Below the pieces are notes generated by a model. It saw only the letters and a program-made list of their open reading frames with translations. It did not search any database and was not told the DNA's origin. A stretch of 64,000 nucleotides of DNA from Rhodoblastus acidophilus (GTDB lineage Bacteria; Pseudomonadota; Alphaproteobacteria; Rhizobiales; Beijerinckiaceae), in contig NZ_WNKS01000004.1 in assembly GCF_009720655.1 (NCBI RefSeq), positions 211,823-275,822 of the forward strand, read 5' to 3'. Below, in pieces: positions 32,246 through 41,943 of the stretch; positions within the stretch are counted from its first letter, which is position 1, and every line of letters begins with the position of its first letter. The position numbers were made by a program, and so were the translations under genes.

Positions 32246-32451
32246 GGTGAACAACAAACTCTGGTTCTGTGACTTGGCGCGCATGTTATCGGAAAATCCG
32301 CCGGGCGACACTGGCTCGGTCCACGCTCGACCAGGCAAGCCCTGGTGGATGTTCGCAGATTTGAATCGTTCCATACCGATGCTAATGCTTGTCAAGCTTG
32401 GCGCGATCGCCGATTTTCCACGGGCGGGATGAGATACGGGCGAGAGGCCGG

Positions 32452-33765
32452 ATGCTGAACACGTGCAAGAAATCGGCGCTGGCCGCTTGTCTCGCCCTGT
32501 TCGCCGCCTCAGCGCGCGCCGATGACGGGCCGCCCTCGATCATCAGTTCGGTCCCGGCGCTCGCCCCCTACGGCGACTTCAAGAAAATGCTGGCCGACCA
32601 GGGCGTGACCCTTCAGAACACCTATATCGGCGAAGTCCTTGGCAATCCGACCGGCGGCGCGCGCCAGGGCGTGATCGCCGAAGGGCGCCTCGACACGGTG
32701 ATCGAAGCCGACATGGGCAAGATCGCCAATCTGAACGGCGGAACATTCCACGCCGAGGGTTTTTGGATCCAAGGCATTGGACTCTCGCGCTACTATTTGA
32801 ACAACCTGCTGCCGGCGAGCTATATCGAGGCCATGCCCACCATCCGGCTCTATGAGCTGTGGTACGAGCAAAAGCTCTTCGACGACAAGGTCGCCGTGAG
32901 AATCGGCCAGCTCGGCGCGGACACTGATTTCGTCTCGTCGAAATACGCGCAGCTTTTCATCAATTCCACGACGGGATGGCCCGGCCTCCTCGCCTGGGAC
33001 ATGCCGAGCGGCGGCTCCGCCTACCCGTTTTCGGCGCTGGGCGCGCGCGTCAAATATGACATCAACGACGCCTTCACTTACGTCGTCGCCGTCTACGACG
33101 GCAATCCCGCGGGACCCGGAACCGGCGATCCGCAGCTCCGCGACCCCTATGGCCTCAATTTCCGCCTGACCGATCCGCCGCTGGTCATGCAGGAACTGCA
33201 GATCAAATATAACCAGGACAAGGACGCGCCGGGCCTTGCGGGAACGATCAAGCTGGGCGCGTGGCGGAATTTCGGCATGTTCAACGACGTCGACGGCCGT
33301 CCTTTCGTCATTGTCGGTCTGCCCGTGCCGGTTCACTCGGGCGACTACGGATTTTACGGCATCATCGACCAGCAGCTGATCAGGGCGCCGGGCGATGCGA
33401 CCAAGGGGCTGGGCGCCTTCTTCCGCGCATTCACCGCGCCGGGCGACCGCAACGTTTCGGATTTCGATTTCGACACCGGCGTCAACCTGTCCGGCTTCTT
33501 CGACGGGCGGCCGAACGACATCGCCGGCCTTTGCTTCGCCTTCATGCGCATTTCCAACGCCACGGCGAATTCCGTCATCGAGGCGGGCTATTCCGTGCGT
33601 CCCGATTTCGAGGCGCTGGTCGAGGCGACCTATCAGGCGCAGGTCGTTCCTGGCCTCAGCGTCCAGCCGGTCGTTCAATATGTGATTCATCCCGGCGCGC
33701 AACTGGACGGCGGAACCCACCCCAACGCCCTGGTCCGGGGCGTCGGCGGCGCCGTGAATTTCTGA
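32452..33765 (+). CDS. OprB-family carbohydrate-selective porin
   Basis: Outer-membrane beta-barrel porin of the OprB type, used for passive sugar entry. The 437-residue protein has a signal peptide (about 1-24, ending SARA), then the family N-terminal LADQGVTLQNTYIGEVLGNP, ANLNGGTFHAEGFW, LYELWYEQKLFDDKVAVRIGQ, the plug-like AQLFINSTTGWP and C-terminal strands ending in F (GAVNF), the Omp85 recognition residue. ATG 32452 follows GAGAGG. Not related in sequence to the three porins at 38-44 kb. Confidence 0.9.
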   Translation: MLNTCKKSALAACLALFAASARADDGPPSIISSVPALAPYGDFKKMLADQGVTLQNTYIGEVLGNPTGGARQGVIAEGRLDTVIEADMGKIANLNGGTFHAEGFWIQGIGLSRYYLNNLLPASYIEAMPTIRLYELWYEQKLFDDKVAVRIGQLGADTDFVSSKYAQLFINSTTGWPGLLAWDMPSGGSAYPFSALGARVKYDINDAFTYVVAVYDGNPAGPGTGDPQLRDPYGLNFRLTDPPLVMQELQIKYNQDKDAPGLAGTIKLGAWRNFGMFNDVDGRPFVIVGLPVPVHSGDYGFYGIIDQQLIRAPGDATKGLGAFFRAFTAPGDRNVSDFDFDTGVNLSGFFDGRPNDIAGLCFAFMRISNATANSVIEAGYSVRPDFEALVEATYQAQVVPGLSVQPVVQYVIHPGAQLDGGTHPNALVRGVGGAVNF

Positions 33766-33861
33766 CGCGCCCGGCGAGAAGCGGAAACTGGCGGCGCCGC
33801 AAGCGCGGTTTCGCATGGAACTCGCTTGCCGGAAAACACGCTTGGTCGTAACATCTCGTCC

Positions 33862-34374
33862 ATGTCGCAGGCGCTCATCACCATAAGGCGCGCAATGCCC
33901 GGCGATGCCGACCAGATCGCCGCAGTCCACGATGCTGCGTGGCGCGAGGCCTATCGCGGCGTGATTCCCGGACGGGAGCTCGAGCGACTGATTGCGCGAC
34001 GCGGGCCGGACTGGTGGCGCAGCGCCGTGCTGCAAGGTAGCCGGCTCCTGGTCCTGTCCACGCATGGGCGGCTGGGCGGCTATGTCTCCTACGGACGCAA
34101 CCGGGCGCCTTCGCTCGAATATGATGGCGAGATTTTCGAACTCTATCTGGCGCCGGAATATCAGGGGCTTGGCTTCGGCCGGCGCCTGTTCCAGGGCGGG
34201 CGCGACGACTTGGCCGCCAATGGCCTCGACCGCGTTCTGGTCTGGTCGCTCGCGGACAATACGCGAGCCCTTGATTTCTATCGACGGCTTGGCGGCAAGG
34301 AAATTCGCCGCGCCCGCGAAATCTTCGGCGGCGTCCGGCTTGGACGCGTCGCCTTCGGATTTGAAGCCGCTTGA
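33862..34374 (+). CDS. GNAT-family N-acetyltransferase
   Basis: A 170-residue GCN5-type acetyltransferase. It shows motif D/C at the N-terminus (RAMPGDADQIAAVHDAAWREAYRG), motif A EIFELYLAPEYQGLGFGRRLF (about 88-108 region, acetyl-CoA pyrophosphate loop Q-x-x-G-x-G) and motif B NTRALDFYRRLGGKE. Substrate unknown. ATG 33862 is favoured over the earlier TTG 33826, as it gives the standard N-terminus. Confidence 0.88.
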   Translation: MSQALITIRRAMPGDADQIAAVHDAAWREAYRGVIPGRELERLIARRGPDWWRSAVLQGSRLLVLSTHGRLGGYVSYGRNRAPSLEYDGEIFELYLAPEYQGLGFGRRLFQGGRDDLAANGLDRVLVWSLADNTRALDFYRRLGGKEIRRAREIFGGVRLGRVAFGFEAA

Positions 34375-34445
34375 CCGGACGATTCCGGTTGCGATTGTCG
34401 AGTGAATGACTAAACAAGGGCTCAGGTCAATCATCGGAGAGCCCA

Positions 34446-34982
34446 ATGCGTCTCGACGCCATCAGCATCGGCAAGAATTATCCCGAAGACGTCAATGTCG
34501 TCATCGAAGTTCCGATCGGCGGCGAGCCGATCAAATATGAAATGGACAAGCCGTCGGGCGCGCTGATGGTGGACCGCTTCCTCTACACGCCGATGCGCTA
34601 TCCCGGCAATTACGGCTTCATTCCGCACACCCTGTCCGAAGACGGCGACCCCTGCGACGTGCTGGTGGCCAACACCCGCCCGATCATTCCCGGCGCGATC
34701 ATCAATGTCCGCCCGATCGGCGTGCTCAAGATGATCGATGAAGCCGGCGGCGACGAAAAAATCCTGGCCGTGCCCAGCCACAAGCTCACCAAACGCTACG
34801 ACAAGGTGCAGTGCTACACCGATCTGCCCGAGATCACCTGGAAGCAGATCGAGCACTTCTTCACGCATTACAAGGATCTGGAGCCCGGCAAATGGGTCAA
34901 GTTCGCCGGCTGGGGCGATGCGGCGGAAGCCAAGCGCGTCATCACCGAGTCGATCGAGCGCGCCAAGATCGAGAAGAAGTAA
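34446..34982 (+). CDS. ppa: Inorganic pyrophosphatase
   Basis: Splits pyrophosphate released by polymer synthesis. The 178-residue family I enzyme shows [30 protein letters not shown] and the metal site D66-x-D68-P-x-D71 ([10 protein letters not shown]), with a further DxxK in the C-terminal half. Length typical for the hexameric bacterial form. Starts 4 bases after a GGAGAG. Followed by a terminator. Confidence 0.97.
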   Translation: MRLDAISIGKNYPEDVNVVIEVPIGGEPIKYEMDKPSGALMVDRFLYTPMRYPGNYGFIPHTLSEDGDPCDVLVANTRPIIPGAIINVRPIGVLKMIDEAGGDEKILAVPSHKLTKRYDKVQCYTDLPEITWKQIEHFFTHYKDLEPGKWVKFAGWGDAAEAKRVITESIERAKIEKK

Positions 34983-35005
34983 GTTCGGTTTCGATTTATC
35001 CGAGG

Positions 35006-35033
35006 GCGCGGGGGAAACCACCGCGCCTTTTTC
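35006..35033 (+). terminator. intrinsic terminator after ppa
   Basis: GGCGCGG / CCGCGCC stem (35006-35012 with 35022-35028) and then five T. It overlaps the last base pairs of glk on the other strand, so both convergent genes end at it. Confidence 0.8.
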
Positions 35034-35991
35034 ATGGCCGGAACGCCGCCGCCGCGCCGAACAGGCCGGGCTGCGGGTGGACGATCATCCAGACCGGAAT
35101 GTTCGCCATCATCTCGCGATAACGCCCCTTGGCGACGAAGCTGTTCGCGAATGCGGAAGCGCCCAGCAGGGGGGCTATGCGCGGCGCCAGGCCGCCGGCG
35201 AGAATGACGGCTTCGGCGCCATGAACCAGGGCGAGATCGCCGGCGACCGCGCCAAGGCACGAGCAGAATTTTTGCAGCGCGGCGCGCGCGAACGCGTCGG
35301 TTCCGGCGATGGCCGCCGCCCACAGCGTGGGGGCGTCGGGAGCCTCCACGCCCGAGTGCGCCGAAAATATTTCCGCCAAACCCGGCCCCGACAGGATGCG
35401 CTCAATCGAGACGCGGCCGAATTTTTCGCGCAGGCGCGCCAGCAGATCATCCTCGAAGGCGTCGCGCGGCGCAAAGTCGATGTGGCCGCCCTCGGTTTCG
35501 ACGACCCGATGGCCGTCGGCGCCGATGATCAATTGCGCGACGCCCAGGCCCGTGCCCGGTCCCAGGATCGAGATCACCCCGGAGCGCGGCGGTCGATCTG
35601 GTCCGAAGACGTGCGAAAAACTCGACGGATCGGCTTTGGCCGCCGCATGCGCGACGGCGCCGAAATCGTTGAGCAACCGCACTTCGTCCAGGCCAAGCTC
35701 CGCGGCCAGCGTTTTGGGACGCAGGGTCCAGGGATTGTTGGTGAATTTCAGCGTCTCGCCCCGGATCGGGCAGGCGAGGGCGAAGCTCGCGCGCCGGGGG
35801 CGCGCGCCCTCGATCTTGTCCGCGAACGTCTTGTACGCGGAGGCGAGGTCGGGATAATCCGCCGTGCGCAACACAACGGCGTCGCCAAGCTCTGGCCTGG
35901 AGTCGCGGTCGATCCCGGCCAGCGCGAAGCGCGCATGGGTGCCGCCAATGTCGGCGACGGCGATGATTTCCGCGTGTGAGCCGTTTGCCAC
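35032..35991 (-). CDS. glk: Glucokinase
   Basis: Phosphorylates glucose with ATP. The 319-residue protein is of the Glk (hexokinase-fold, non-ROK) family: ATP phosphate loop VADIGGTHARFAL (about 9-21), NNPW sugar-binding segment with LLNDFGAVAHA, LGPGTGLGVAQL, the HIDFAPR segment with TEGGH, and LAGGLAPRI. I chose the GTG at 35991: it has an ideal GGAGG at 8-base spacing and restores the family start. The longer frame to 36207 overlaps sulP and is not family-like. Confidence 0.94.
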   Translation of the reverse strand: MANGSHAEIIAVADIGGTHARFALAGIDRDSRPELGDAVVLRTADYPDLASAYKTFADKIEGARPRRASFALACPIRGETLKFTNNPWTLRPKTLAAELGLDEVRLLNDFGAVAHAAAKADPSSFSHVFGPDRPPRSGVISILGPGTGLGVAQLIIGADGHRVVETEGGHIDFAPRDAFEDDLLARLREKFGRVSIERILSGPGLAEIFSAHSGVEAPDAPTLWAAAIAGTDAFARAALQKFCSCLGAVAGDLALVHGAEAVILAGGLAPRIAPLLGASAFANSFVAKGRYREMMANIPVWMIVHPQPGLFGAAAAFRP

Positions 35992-36106
35992 GTGAATCCT
36001 CCGATGCGCCCGAGTTTTCGGCGCGAGTCTATCCCCAAAGCGCGTTGCGCGCACGAATCCCTTTCCTTCGCCGCCGGCATGGGACAGATTTGGCGAGGGG
36101 GCGCCG

Positions 36107-37801
36107 ATGAACGGAACGGAAAAAAGCCGGTTGTTGTTTCGCGGCTTGATGGGCGCCGGCGCCTCGTGGCGCGCCGATCTGCTGGCGGGGCTGACGCTGG
36201 CCGCCATCGCCGCGCCCGAGCAGATGGCGACGGCGCGCCTCGGCGGCTACGCGCCTTCGATCGGCTTTTTCGCCTTTATGGCGGGCGCGCTCGGCTTCGC
36301 CGCGTTCGGCGCCAATCGCTTGATGTCGGTGGGTGCGGATTCGACGATCATGCCCATTTTCGCCGCCTCGCTCGCCCTGATCGCGCCGGTGGGCGGCGCG
36401 GACTACGCCATGCTCTCGGCGCTGCTGGCTTTTCTCGTCGGCGCGACGATGTGCGGGGCCGGGCTGTTTCGCGCCGGCTGGGTCGCCAATCTGCTGTCGA
36501 TCCCGGTGCTGACCGGGTTTTTGGCCGGTATAGCCGTCCACATCGTGATGTCGCAATTGCCGGCGCTGCTTGGCCTGCCCCCGGGTTCGGGCGACGCGTT
36601 GCAGCGCGCCGGCGAGATCGCGGCCCGGATCGGCGAGGCCAAGCCGCTGGCGATGTCCGTCGGCCTGGCTAGCCTCGCCCTGATCGTCGCGGCCGAGGTT
36701 TTTGCGCCACGGCTTCCCGCCGCCTTGCTGGCGGTGGGCGCGGCCACGTTTGGCGCGCTGTGGTTCGATGTCGATCCCGCCGCGCTTCCGGTCATTGGGG
36801 CCTTTCCCGTCGAGTGGCCGAAATCGGTTGCGCTGGACGCCAGTGTCGAACAGGTCTTCAGGCTGGTCGGCCTCGCCGTTCTCCTGACGCTCGTCATCAT
36901 GGTGCAGAGCGCGGCCGTTTCGCGCGCCTATGGATCGCCCGACGGGGAGACCGACATCAACAGGGATTTTGTCGGCATTGGCGCGGGCGGCCTGCTGGCG
37001 GGGCTGTTCGGCGCCTTCCCCGTCAACGCCAGCCCGCCGCGAACCGCGATGGTCGAGGCCAGCGGCGGGCGATCGCAACTGTCCGGGCTCTCCGCCGCGC
37101 TTGCGCTCGCGCTGCTCGCGGCGTTCGGCGAGAAATTCCTCAGCCACACGCCGGAAGCCTCATTGGCGGCCATCCTGCTGTTCATCGCCGGCCGCATCGT
37201 GAGGCTGGCCGACATGCGCGACATTTTCCGGCGTTCCCGGCCTGAATTCCTGCTGATGGCGATCACGGCGGCGGCCGTGGTGCTGCTGCCGGTGCAGACC
37301 GGGGTGGCGCTGGCGATCATCCTGTCGCTGATCCACGGCGTCTGGTCGACGACGCAGACCGACTTGCAAACGTTCGAGCGCCTGCCGGGTGAAACCGTGT
37401 GGTGGCCGCGCAATCCTTCCTGCCCCGGCGAAACCCTCCCCGGGGTCGCCGTGGTCGGCTTCCAGGCGCCGCTGTCCCACCTCAACGCCGACCGGTTCCG
37501 GATGCAATTGCAGGAGCTTGCGCAGCGACAGCCGATGCGGCTCATCGTCCTCGAGGCCTCCGCCATCGTTTCCATCGACTACACGGCGGCGCGGGCGCTG
37601 GCCGCGGCGATCAAGCATTGCCACGGGCTCGGCTGCGATTTCGCCATCGCTCGGCTCGAGTCCGTGCGCGCGCAGGCGGCCCTGCGCGCCTCCGGGGTGG
37701 TGGAGGCGCTCGCCCGTCCGGACGCCAGCGGCGAGACGCGGATTTTCCACAGCGTTGACGAGGCTTTGCGTCAACTGGTCGGCCCGCAAGGAGGGCGATG
37801 A
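36107..37801 (+). CDS. SulP-family anion transporter with STAS domain
   Basis: SLC26/SulP secondary transporter for sulfate, bicarbonate or similar anions. The 564-residue protein has a membrane part of about 10-12 helices (residues 20-410), starting WRADLLAGLTLAAIAAPEQM and including FPVNASPPRTAMVEASGGRSQL, then a cytoplasmic STAS domain (about 440-560, LIVLEASAIVSIDYTAARAL). The usual PQAMAYA start of helix 1 is PEQMATA here, a feature of a branch whose substrate is less sure. It is isolated: about 20 kb from the cys genes. Confidence 0.92.
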   Translation: MNGTEKSRLLFRGLMGAGASWRADLLAGLTLAAIAAPEQMATARLGGYAPSIGFFAFMAGALGFAAFGANRLMSVGADSTIMPIFAASLALIAPVGGADYAMLSALLAFLVGATMCGAGLFRAGWVANLLSIPVLTGFLAGIAVHIVMSQLPALLGLPPGSGDALQRAGEIAARIGEAKPLAMSVGLASLALIVAAEVFAPRLPAALLAVGAATFGALWFDVDPAALPVIGAFPVEWPKSVALDASVEQVFRLVGLAVLLTLVIMVQSAAVSRAYGSPDGETDINRDFVGIGAGGLLAGLFGAFPVNASPPRTAMVEASGGRSQLSGLSAALALALLAAFGEKFLSHTPEASLAAILLFIAGRIVRLADMRDIFRRSRPEFLLMAITAAAVVLLPVQTGVALAIILSLIHGVWSTTQTDLQTFERLPGETVWWPRNPSCPGETLPGVAVVGFQAPLSHLNADRFRMQLQELAQRQPMRLIVLEASAIVSIDYTAARALAAAIKHCHGLGCDFAIARLESVRAQAALRASGVVEALARPDASGETRIFHSVDEALRQLVGPQGGR

Positions 37802-38102
37802 CGACCGGCCTCCGTCACAGGAGATCCTCGGGCTGCCGCTGGCTCTGATCTTTGAGCCAACAGTCGGCATTTTAGATTCGGATTGTCACAAAACGCCCAA
37901 AAAAATGTGGCAAATTTGAAACAGACTTCTGCAAACCGCGCCCAGAGGCGGCTTTCGAGGCCGCGGGTCGTTGCCAAAAATTTGAGCCGATTTTATTGGT
38001 TATGACAGCCGCGCTTGAGGGGTTAAGCGCGCCTCGTAGTTTCAGGTTGCCGCGACGTTTATGCGTCTCGAACGGCCTTTGACCCTGGATTTGGAGACCG
38101 AA
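37802..38102. other. intergenic region upstream of porin 1
   Basis: A 301-base non-coding stretch between the SulP gene and the first tandem porin. It turns A/T-rich from 37870 on (runs of A around 37890-37920). It holds a TTGTCACAAAA at 37882-37892 and the heptamer ATGACAG at 38002-38008, the complement of the Pho-box half-site CTGTCAT, but no tandem copy. Ribosome binding site GGAG lies before the start at 38103. No gene seen. Confidence 0.5.
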
Positions 38103-39788
38103 ATGAAGAACCATTTGATGGCAGCGGCCGCCGTCCTCGCGTTGATGTCCGCGAGCTCCGTCGCTTATGCCGGTGATCAAGCCGACGTCAAGGCTCTCAA
38201 GGCCCAGGCCGCCGAGCTCAAGAAGCAGAACGCCGCTCTAGAGCAGCGCCTCAACAAGCTGGAGACGCAGCAGGCCGCCGACGCGTCCGCTTCTCCGACC
38301 GATTTTCTCGCCCAGGTGACCAAGGGTCCGCTGCCGGTCGTGCTCGATGACGGCCCGATCTGCTGGAAGGGCATCTGCATCAACGGCGCCATCGATGGCG
38401 GTCTCGCCTGGGCGCAGCATGGCGCGCCGCTGAACGCCAAGTACTACAACGGCAACGGAATGCTGACGAGCCAGGCGAACCGCCCCTACTTCGGCTTCAA
38501 CCCGAACGGCCTCGGCAGCAGCCAGATCGGCATCAAGGGTTCGGTCGAAATCCTGCCCGGCTGGTCCGGCGTGTTCACCGCCAACACCTATTTCAACCCG
38601 CAGTCCGGCCAGCTCCAGAACGCCCCGGGTTCGCTGGTCGACAACCAGGGTCTCCCGGTTGCGGCGCGTTCGCTTTCCGCTGACGGTTCGCGCGGCGGCC
38701 AGGCCTTCAACGACCAGTTGTTCGTCGGTGTGTCCTCGAAAGATTTCGGCACGCTGACCTTCGGTCGTCATCGCACCTTCGCGACCGATCTGGTCGTCGC
38801 CTATGACGCGACCGGCGGCGCTTCGGCCTATTCGTTGCTCGGTTATTCCGGATCCTACGTCTCGGGCTTGGGCTATACCGGCGACGGCCGCTGGGACAAC
38901 TCGCTGAAGTACAAGGTCAGCTACGGCCCGGCCCGCTTCGGCGCCATGTACAAGTTCATCGACGGCAACGGCGGCAGCAACTGGGGCAACACCACCTGCC
39001 TTATCGGCTCCACGGGATGCCCGGTTGGCACCGTGAACGGGACGACCGTGCCGCGGGTCTTCTATGCTCGTCATAATGACGCCGCCCAGTTCGATCTCGG
39101 CGCCTCCTATGGCGGCTTCGATATTGACGGCGTGATCGGCTACTACCACCAGGCCACCACCGGCGCGGCTTTGTCTTCCCTCCAGTTGAGCGGCACGTCG
39201 ACCTTCACGCCTCCGCTTCCCGGAGCCGCGTTGACCACGGTCGGCAACAACAATTCCGGCACGCTCTCTGGCACGGCTCAGGACGCCACGGGCGGCGCGA
39301 TCGGCGCGAAATACACCTGGAACCAGTGGAAGTTCTACGCGGGTTGGGCGCATCTCATCTCCCACAACCCGGCTGACCCGGTCGGCATTGGTTCGCAGAA
39401 CGATCAGGGCGGCTACGTTTACAGCTCGGTCAACAACAGAGCGTTCCCGCGCGCCCGTCTGCTTGACACCGAGTGGTTCGGCGTGAGGTACGCTTGGGAT
39501 CCCAAGACCGACATCGTCGCGCAATACGTGCACGTGGGTCAGAACAACTACTACACCAACACGCCCGCTGGCGCCGTCGCCGCCAATTGCGGCGGCACGA
39601 ACGCGGTTCGCGCCAGCTCTTGCTCCGGTTACATCAACCAGTTCGGCGCCTACGTGGACTACCACTTCACCAAGCGCTTCGACGTGTACGGCGGCGTGTC
39701 CTATTCCAACTTTGCTGGCGGTCTCGCCGCCGGCTACTTCTACAACACCAACTGGACCCCGTCCGTCGGCGCCCGCTTCGTCTTCTGA
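38103..39788 (+). CDS. Tandem porin 1 with N-terminal coiled coil
   Basis: Outer-membrane porin, 561 residues. Signal peptide 1-23 (ending AYA), then a coiled coil (about 28-58: DVKALKAQAAELKKQNAALE), a short linker, a conserved entry segment with two cysteines (CWKGIC, C87 and C92), and a long barrel domain of alternating aromatic strands ending in VGARFVF. Two further cysteine pairs lie in loops (TTCLIGSTGC; NCGG...SCSG). The first about 100 residues match porin 3 best; the rest is nearly the same as porin 2, so it looks like a mosaic. Coiled coils of this sort can trimerise or bind peptidoglycan. Has its own terminator. Confidence 0.88.
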   Translation: MKNHLMAAAAVLALMSASSVAYAGDQADVKALKAQAAELKKQNAALEQRLNKLETQQAADASASPTDFLAQVTKGPLPVVLDDGPICWKGICINGAIDGGLAWAQHGAPLNAKYYNGNGMLTSQANRPYFGFNPNGLGSSQIGIKGSVEILPGWSGVFTANTYFNPQSGQLQNAPGSLVDNQGLPVAARSLSADGSRGGQAFNDQLFVGVSSKDFGTLTFGRHRTFATDLVVAYDATGGASAYSLLGYSGSYVSGLGYTGDGRWDNSLKYKVSYGPARFGAMYKFIDGNGGSNWGNTTCLIGSTGCPVGTVNGTTVPRVFYARHNDAAQFDLGASYGGFDIDGVIGYYHQATTGAALSSLQLSGTSTFTPPLPGAALTTVGNNNSGTLSGTAQDATGGAIGAKYTWNQWKFYAGWAHLISHNPADPVGIGSQNDQGGYVYSSVNNRAFPRARLLDTEWFGVRYAWDPKTDIVAQYVHVGQNNYYTNTPAGAVAANCGGTNAVRASSCSGYINQFGAYVDYHFTKRFDVYGGVSYSNFAGGLAAGYFYNTNWTPSVGARFVF

Positions 39789-39815
39789 TCTCGAAACAGA
39801 AGCCTAAACAAATGG

Positions 39816-39850
39816 AGACCCGCGAACCTCGGTTCGCGGGTCTTTCTTTG
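39816..39850 (+). terminator. intrinsic terminator after porin 1
   Basis: AGACCCGCGAACC / GGTTCGCGGGTCT, a 13-bp perfect stem with a 2-base loop, followed by TTCTTTG. Sequence differs from the terminators of porins 2 and 3. Confidence 0.9.
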
Positions 39851-40205
39851 TCGCCTGAGCGGCCTGGCCAATTTCCCGACGCTTGTTGCGTGTTTGCAAC
39901 AGTCGCGTCAGAGGCGCTGAAAATAGGAAAATTATCTACATAAAGAGGAAATTCAGCTTCGCTCAAGCTATTTGAGGCATTATTTTTCCCTGGAACGGGA
40001 CGTGCGCGTGCGGACTGGTCAAATCAGACGAAGTAGAGTCGAAAGGGCGCCCAAGAAATGACCTTTATCGGGTCGGGCGGGCGATGTAAGTAAAACACGA
40101 CTTGCCAATAGCAACGTTGTTCGTCGGTTCCCCTCACCACAAGACGGACCTCATGCGCGTCGTCCGGCGCGCCCAATAGCGGCTGAAGCTCGACAGGAGC
40201 AGAAC
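39851..40205. other. intergenic region upstream of porin 2
   Basis: A 355-base gap. The part at 39900-39990 is A/T-rich (GAAAATAGGAAAATTATCTA). The last 40 bases carry the GACAGGAG ribosome binding site that porin 3 shares. I see no open reading frame with coding character, no clear promoter box and no Pho-type repeat. Confidence 0.5.
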
Positions 40206-41885
40206 ATGAAACATAAGTGGATGGCCGCGGTCGCAGCGGTCGCGATCATGAGCGCGGCGGGCGCGCGCGCCGAGGAGACCGTCAGCGTCAAGGACCTGAA
40301 GGCTCAGGCGGCGGCCCTGAAGAAGCAGAACGAGGCCCTCGAATCGCGCCTCAGCGCGCTCGAGGCGCAGGCGGGCCAGACGGCGCCCGCGTCCGGCGAT
40401 TTCCTCGCCCAAGTAACCAAGGGTCCGCTGCCGGTCGTGCCCGATGACGGTCCGATCTGCTGGAAGGGCATCTGCATCAACGGCGCCATCGACGGCGGCC
40501 TCGCCTGGGCGCAGCATGGCATCCCGCTGAACAGCAAGTACTATAACGGCAACGAGCAGCTGACCCGGAACGCGAACCACGCGTATTTCGGCTTCAACCC
40601 GAACGGCCTCGGCAACAGCCAGATCGGCATCAAGGGCTCGGTCGAAATCCTGCCCGGCCTGTCCGGCGTGTTCACCGCCAACACCTATTTCAACCCGCAG
40701 TCCGGCCAGCTCCAGAACGCCCCGGGATCGCTGGTCGACAACCAAGGCCTTGCGGTTGCGGCGCAGTCGCTCAACTCCGATGGTTCGCGCGGCGGTCAGG
40801 CCTTCAACGACCAGCTGAACTTCGGTGTGTCCTCGAAGGAGTTCGGCACGCTGACCTTCGGTCGCCACCGCACCTTCGCGACCGATCTGGTCGGCGCCTA
40901 TGACGCGACCGGCGGCGCTCCGGCCTATTCGCTGATCGGCTATTCCGGGTCCTACGTCTCCGGCTTGGCCTATACCGGCGACGGCCGCTGGGACAACTCG
41001 CTGAAGTACAAGGTCAGCTACGGCCCGGCCCGCTTCGGCGCCATGTACAAGTTCGTTGACGGCAACGGCGGCAGCAACTGGGGCAACACCACCTGCCTCA
41101 TCGGCTCCACGGGATGCCCCGTTGGCACCGTGAACGGGACGACCGTGCCGCGGGTCTTCTATGGGCGTCATAATGACGCCGCCCAGTTCGATCTCGGCGC
41201 CTCTTATGGCGGCTTCGATATTGACGGTGTGATCGGCTACTACCACCAAGCCACCAATGCCTCGGTTCTGAGCAGCCTCCAGTTGAGCGGCACGTCGACC
41301 TTCACGCCTCCGCTTCCCGGCGCCGCGGTGACCACGGTCGGCAACAACAATTCCGGCACGCTCTCTGGCACGGCTCAGGACGCCACCGGCGGCGCGATCG
41401 GCGCGAAATACACCTGGAACCAGTGGAAGTTCTACGCGGGTTGGGCGCATCTCATCTCCCACAACCCGGCTGACCCGGTCGGCATTGGTTCGCAGAACGA
41501 TCAGGGCGGCTACGTTTACAGCTCGGTCAACAACAGAGCTTTCCCGCGCGCCCGTCTGCTTGACACCGAGTGGTTCGGCGTGAGGTACGCTTGGGATCCC
41601 AAGACCGACATCGTCGCGCAATACGTGCACGTGGGTCAAAACAGCTACTACACCAACACGCTCGCTGGCGCTGTCGCCGCCAACTGCGGCGGCACGAACG
41701 CGGTTCGCGCCAGCTCTTGCTCCGGTTACATCAACCAGTTCGGCGCCTTCGTGGACTACCACTTCACCAAGCGCTTCGACGTGTACGGCGGCGTGTCCTA
41801 TTCCAACTTCGCCGGCGGCCTCGCCGCCGGTTACCTCTACAACTCCAATTGGACGCCGTCTGTCGGCGCCCGCTTCGTCTTCTGA
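40206..41885 (+). CDS. Tandem porin 2 with N-terminal coiled coil
   Basis: Outer-membrane porin, 559 residues, paralogue of its neighbours. Signal peptide 1-22 (ending ARA), coiled coil (about 27-56: KDLKAQAAALKKQNEALESR), then FLAQVTKGPLPVV and CWKGIC as in the others. From about residue 100 it is almost the same as porin 1 at protein and DNA level: bases 41340-41640 match 39243-39543 with only a few changes. The barrel ends in VGARFVF. Loop cysteine pairs as in porin 1. The 3' flank and terminator resemble those of porin 3. Good RBS (GACAGGAG). Confidence 0.88.
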   Translation: MKHKWMAAVAAVAIMSAAGARAEETVSVKDLKAQAAALKKQNEALESRLSALEAQAGQTAPASGDFLAQVTKGPLPVVPDDGPICWKGICINGAIDGGLAWAQHGIPLNSKYYNGNEQLTRNANHAYFGFNPNGLGNSQIGIKGSVEILPGLSGVFTANTYFNPQSGQLQNAPGSLVDNQGLAVAAQSLNSDGSRGGQAFNDQLNFGVSSKEFGTLTFGRHRTFATDLVGAYDATGGAPAYSLIGYSGSYVSGLAYTGDGRWDNSLKYKVSYGPARFGAMYKFVDGNGGSNWGNTTCLIGSTGCPVGTVNGTTVPRVFYGRHNDAAQFDLGASYGGFDIDGVIGYYHQATNASVLSSLQLSGTSTFTPPLPGAAVTTVGNNNSGTLSGTAQDATGGAIGAKYTWNQWKFYAGWAHLISHNPADPVGIGSQNDQGGYVYSSVNNRAFPRARLLDTEWFGVRYAWDPKTDIVAQYVHVGQNSYYTNTLAGAVAANCGGTNAVRASSCSGYINQFGAFVDYHFTKRFDVYGGVSYSNFAGGLAAGYLYNSNWTPSVGARFVF

Positions 41886-41913
41886 TCGCCGACAGACGAT
41901 CGGATCGAAATCG

Positions 41914-41943
41914 TCCCGCGAGCTTCGGCTCGCGGGATTTTTT
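41914..41943 (+). terminator. intrinsic terminator after porin 2
   Basis: TCCCGCGAGC / GCTCGCGGGA with a TTCG tetraloop and six T. The preceding sequence (GATCGGATCGAAATCG) is shared with the terminator region of porin 3. Confidence 0.92.

Noticed and set aside
32509..34446. 645-codon frame antisense to the OprB porin and GNAT genes
   Set aside because: Shadow of two recognised genes; no motif and no start signal.
36008..36207. N-terminal extension of glk to 36207
   Set aside because: It overlaps the start of the divergent SulP gene and lacks family similarity; the GTG at 35991 has an ideal ribosome binding site.
37882..38008. Pho box upstream of porin 1
   Set aside because: Only isolated half-sites (TTGTCAC, and CTGTCAT on the minus strand) without tandem repeats.
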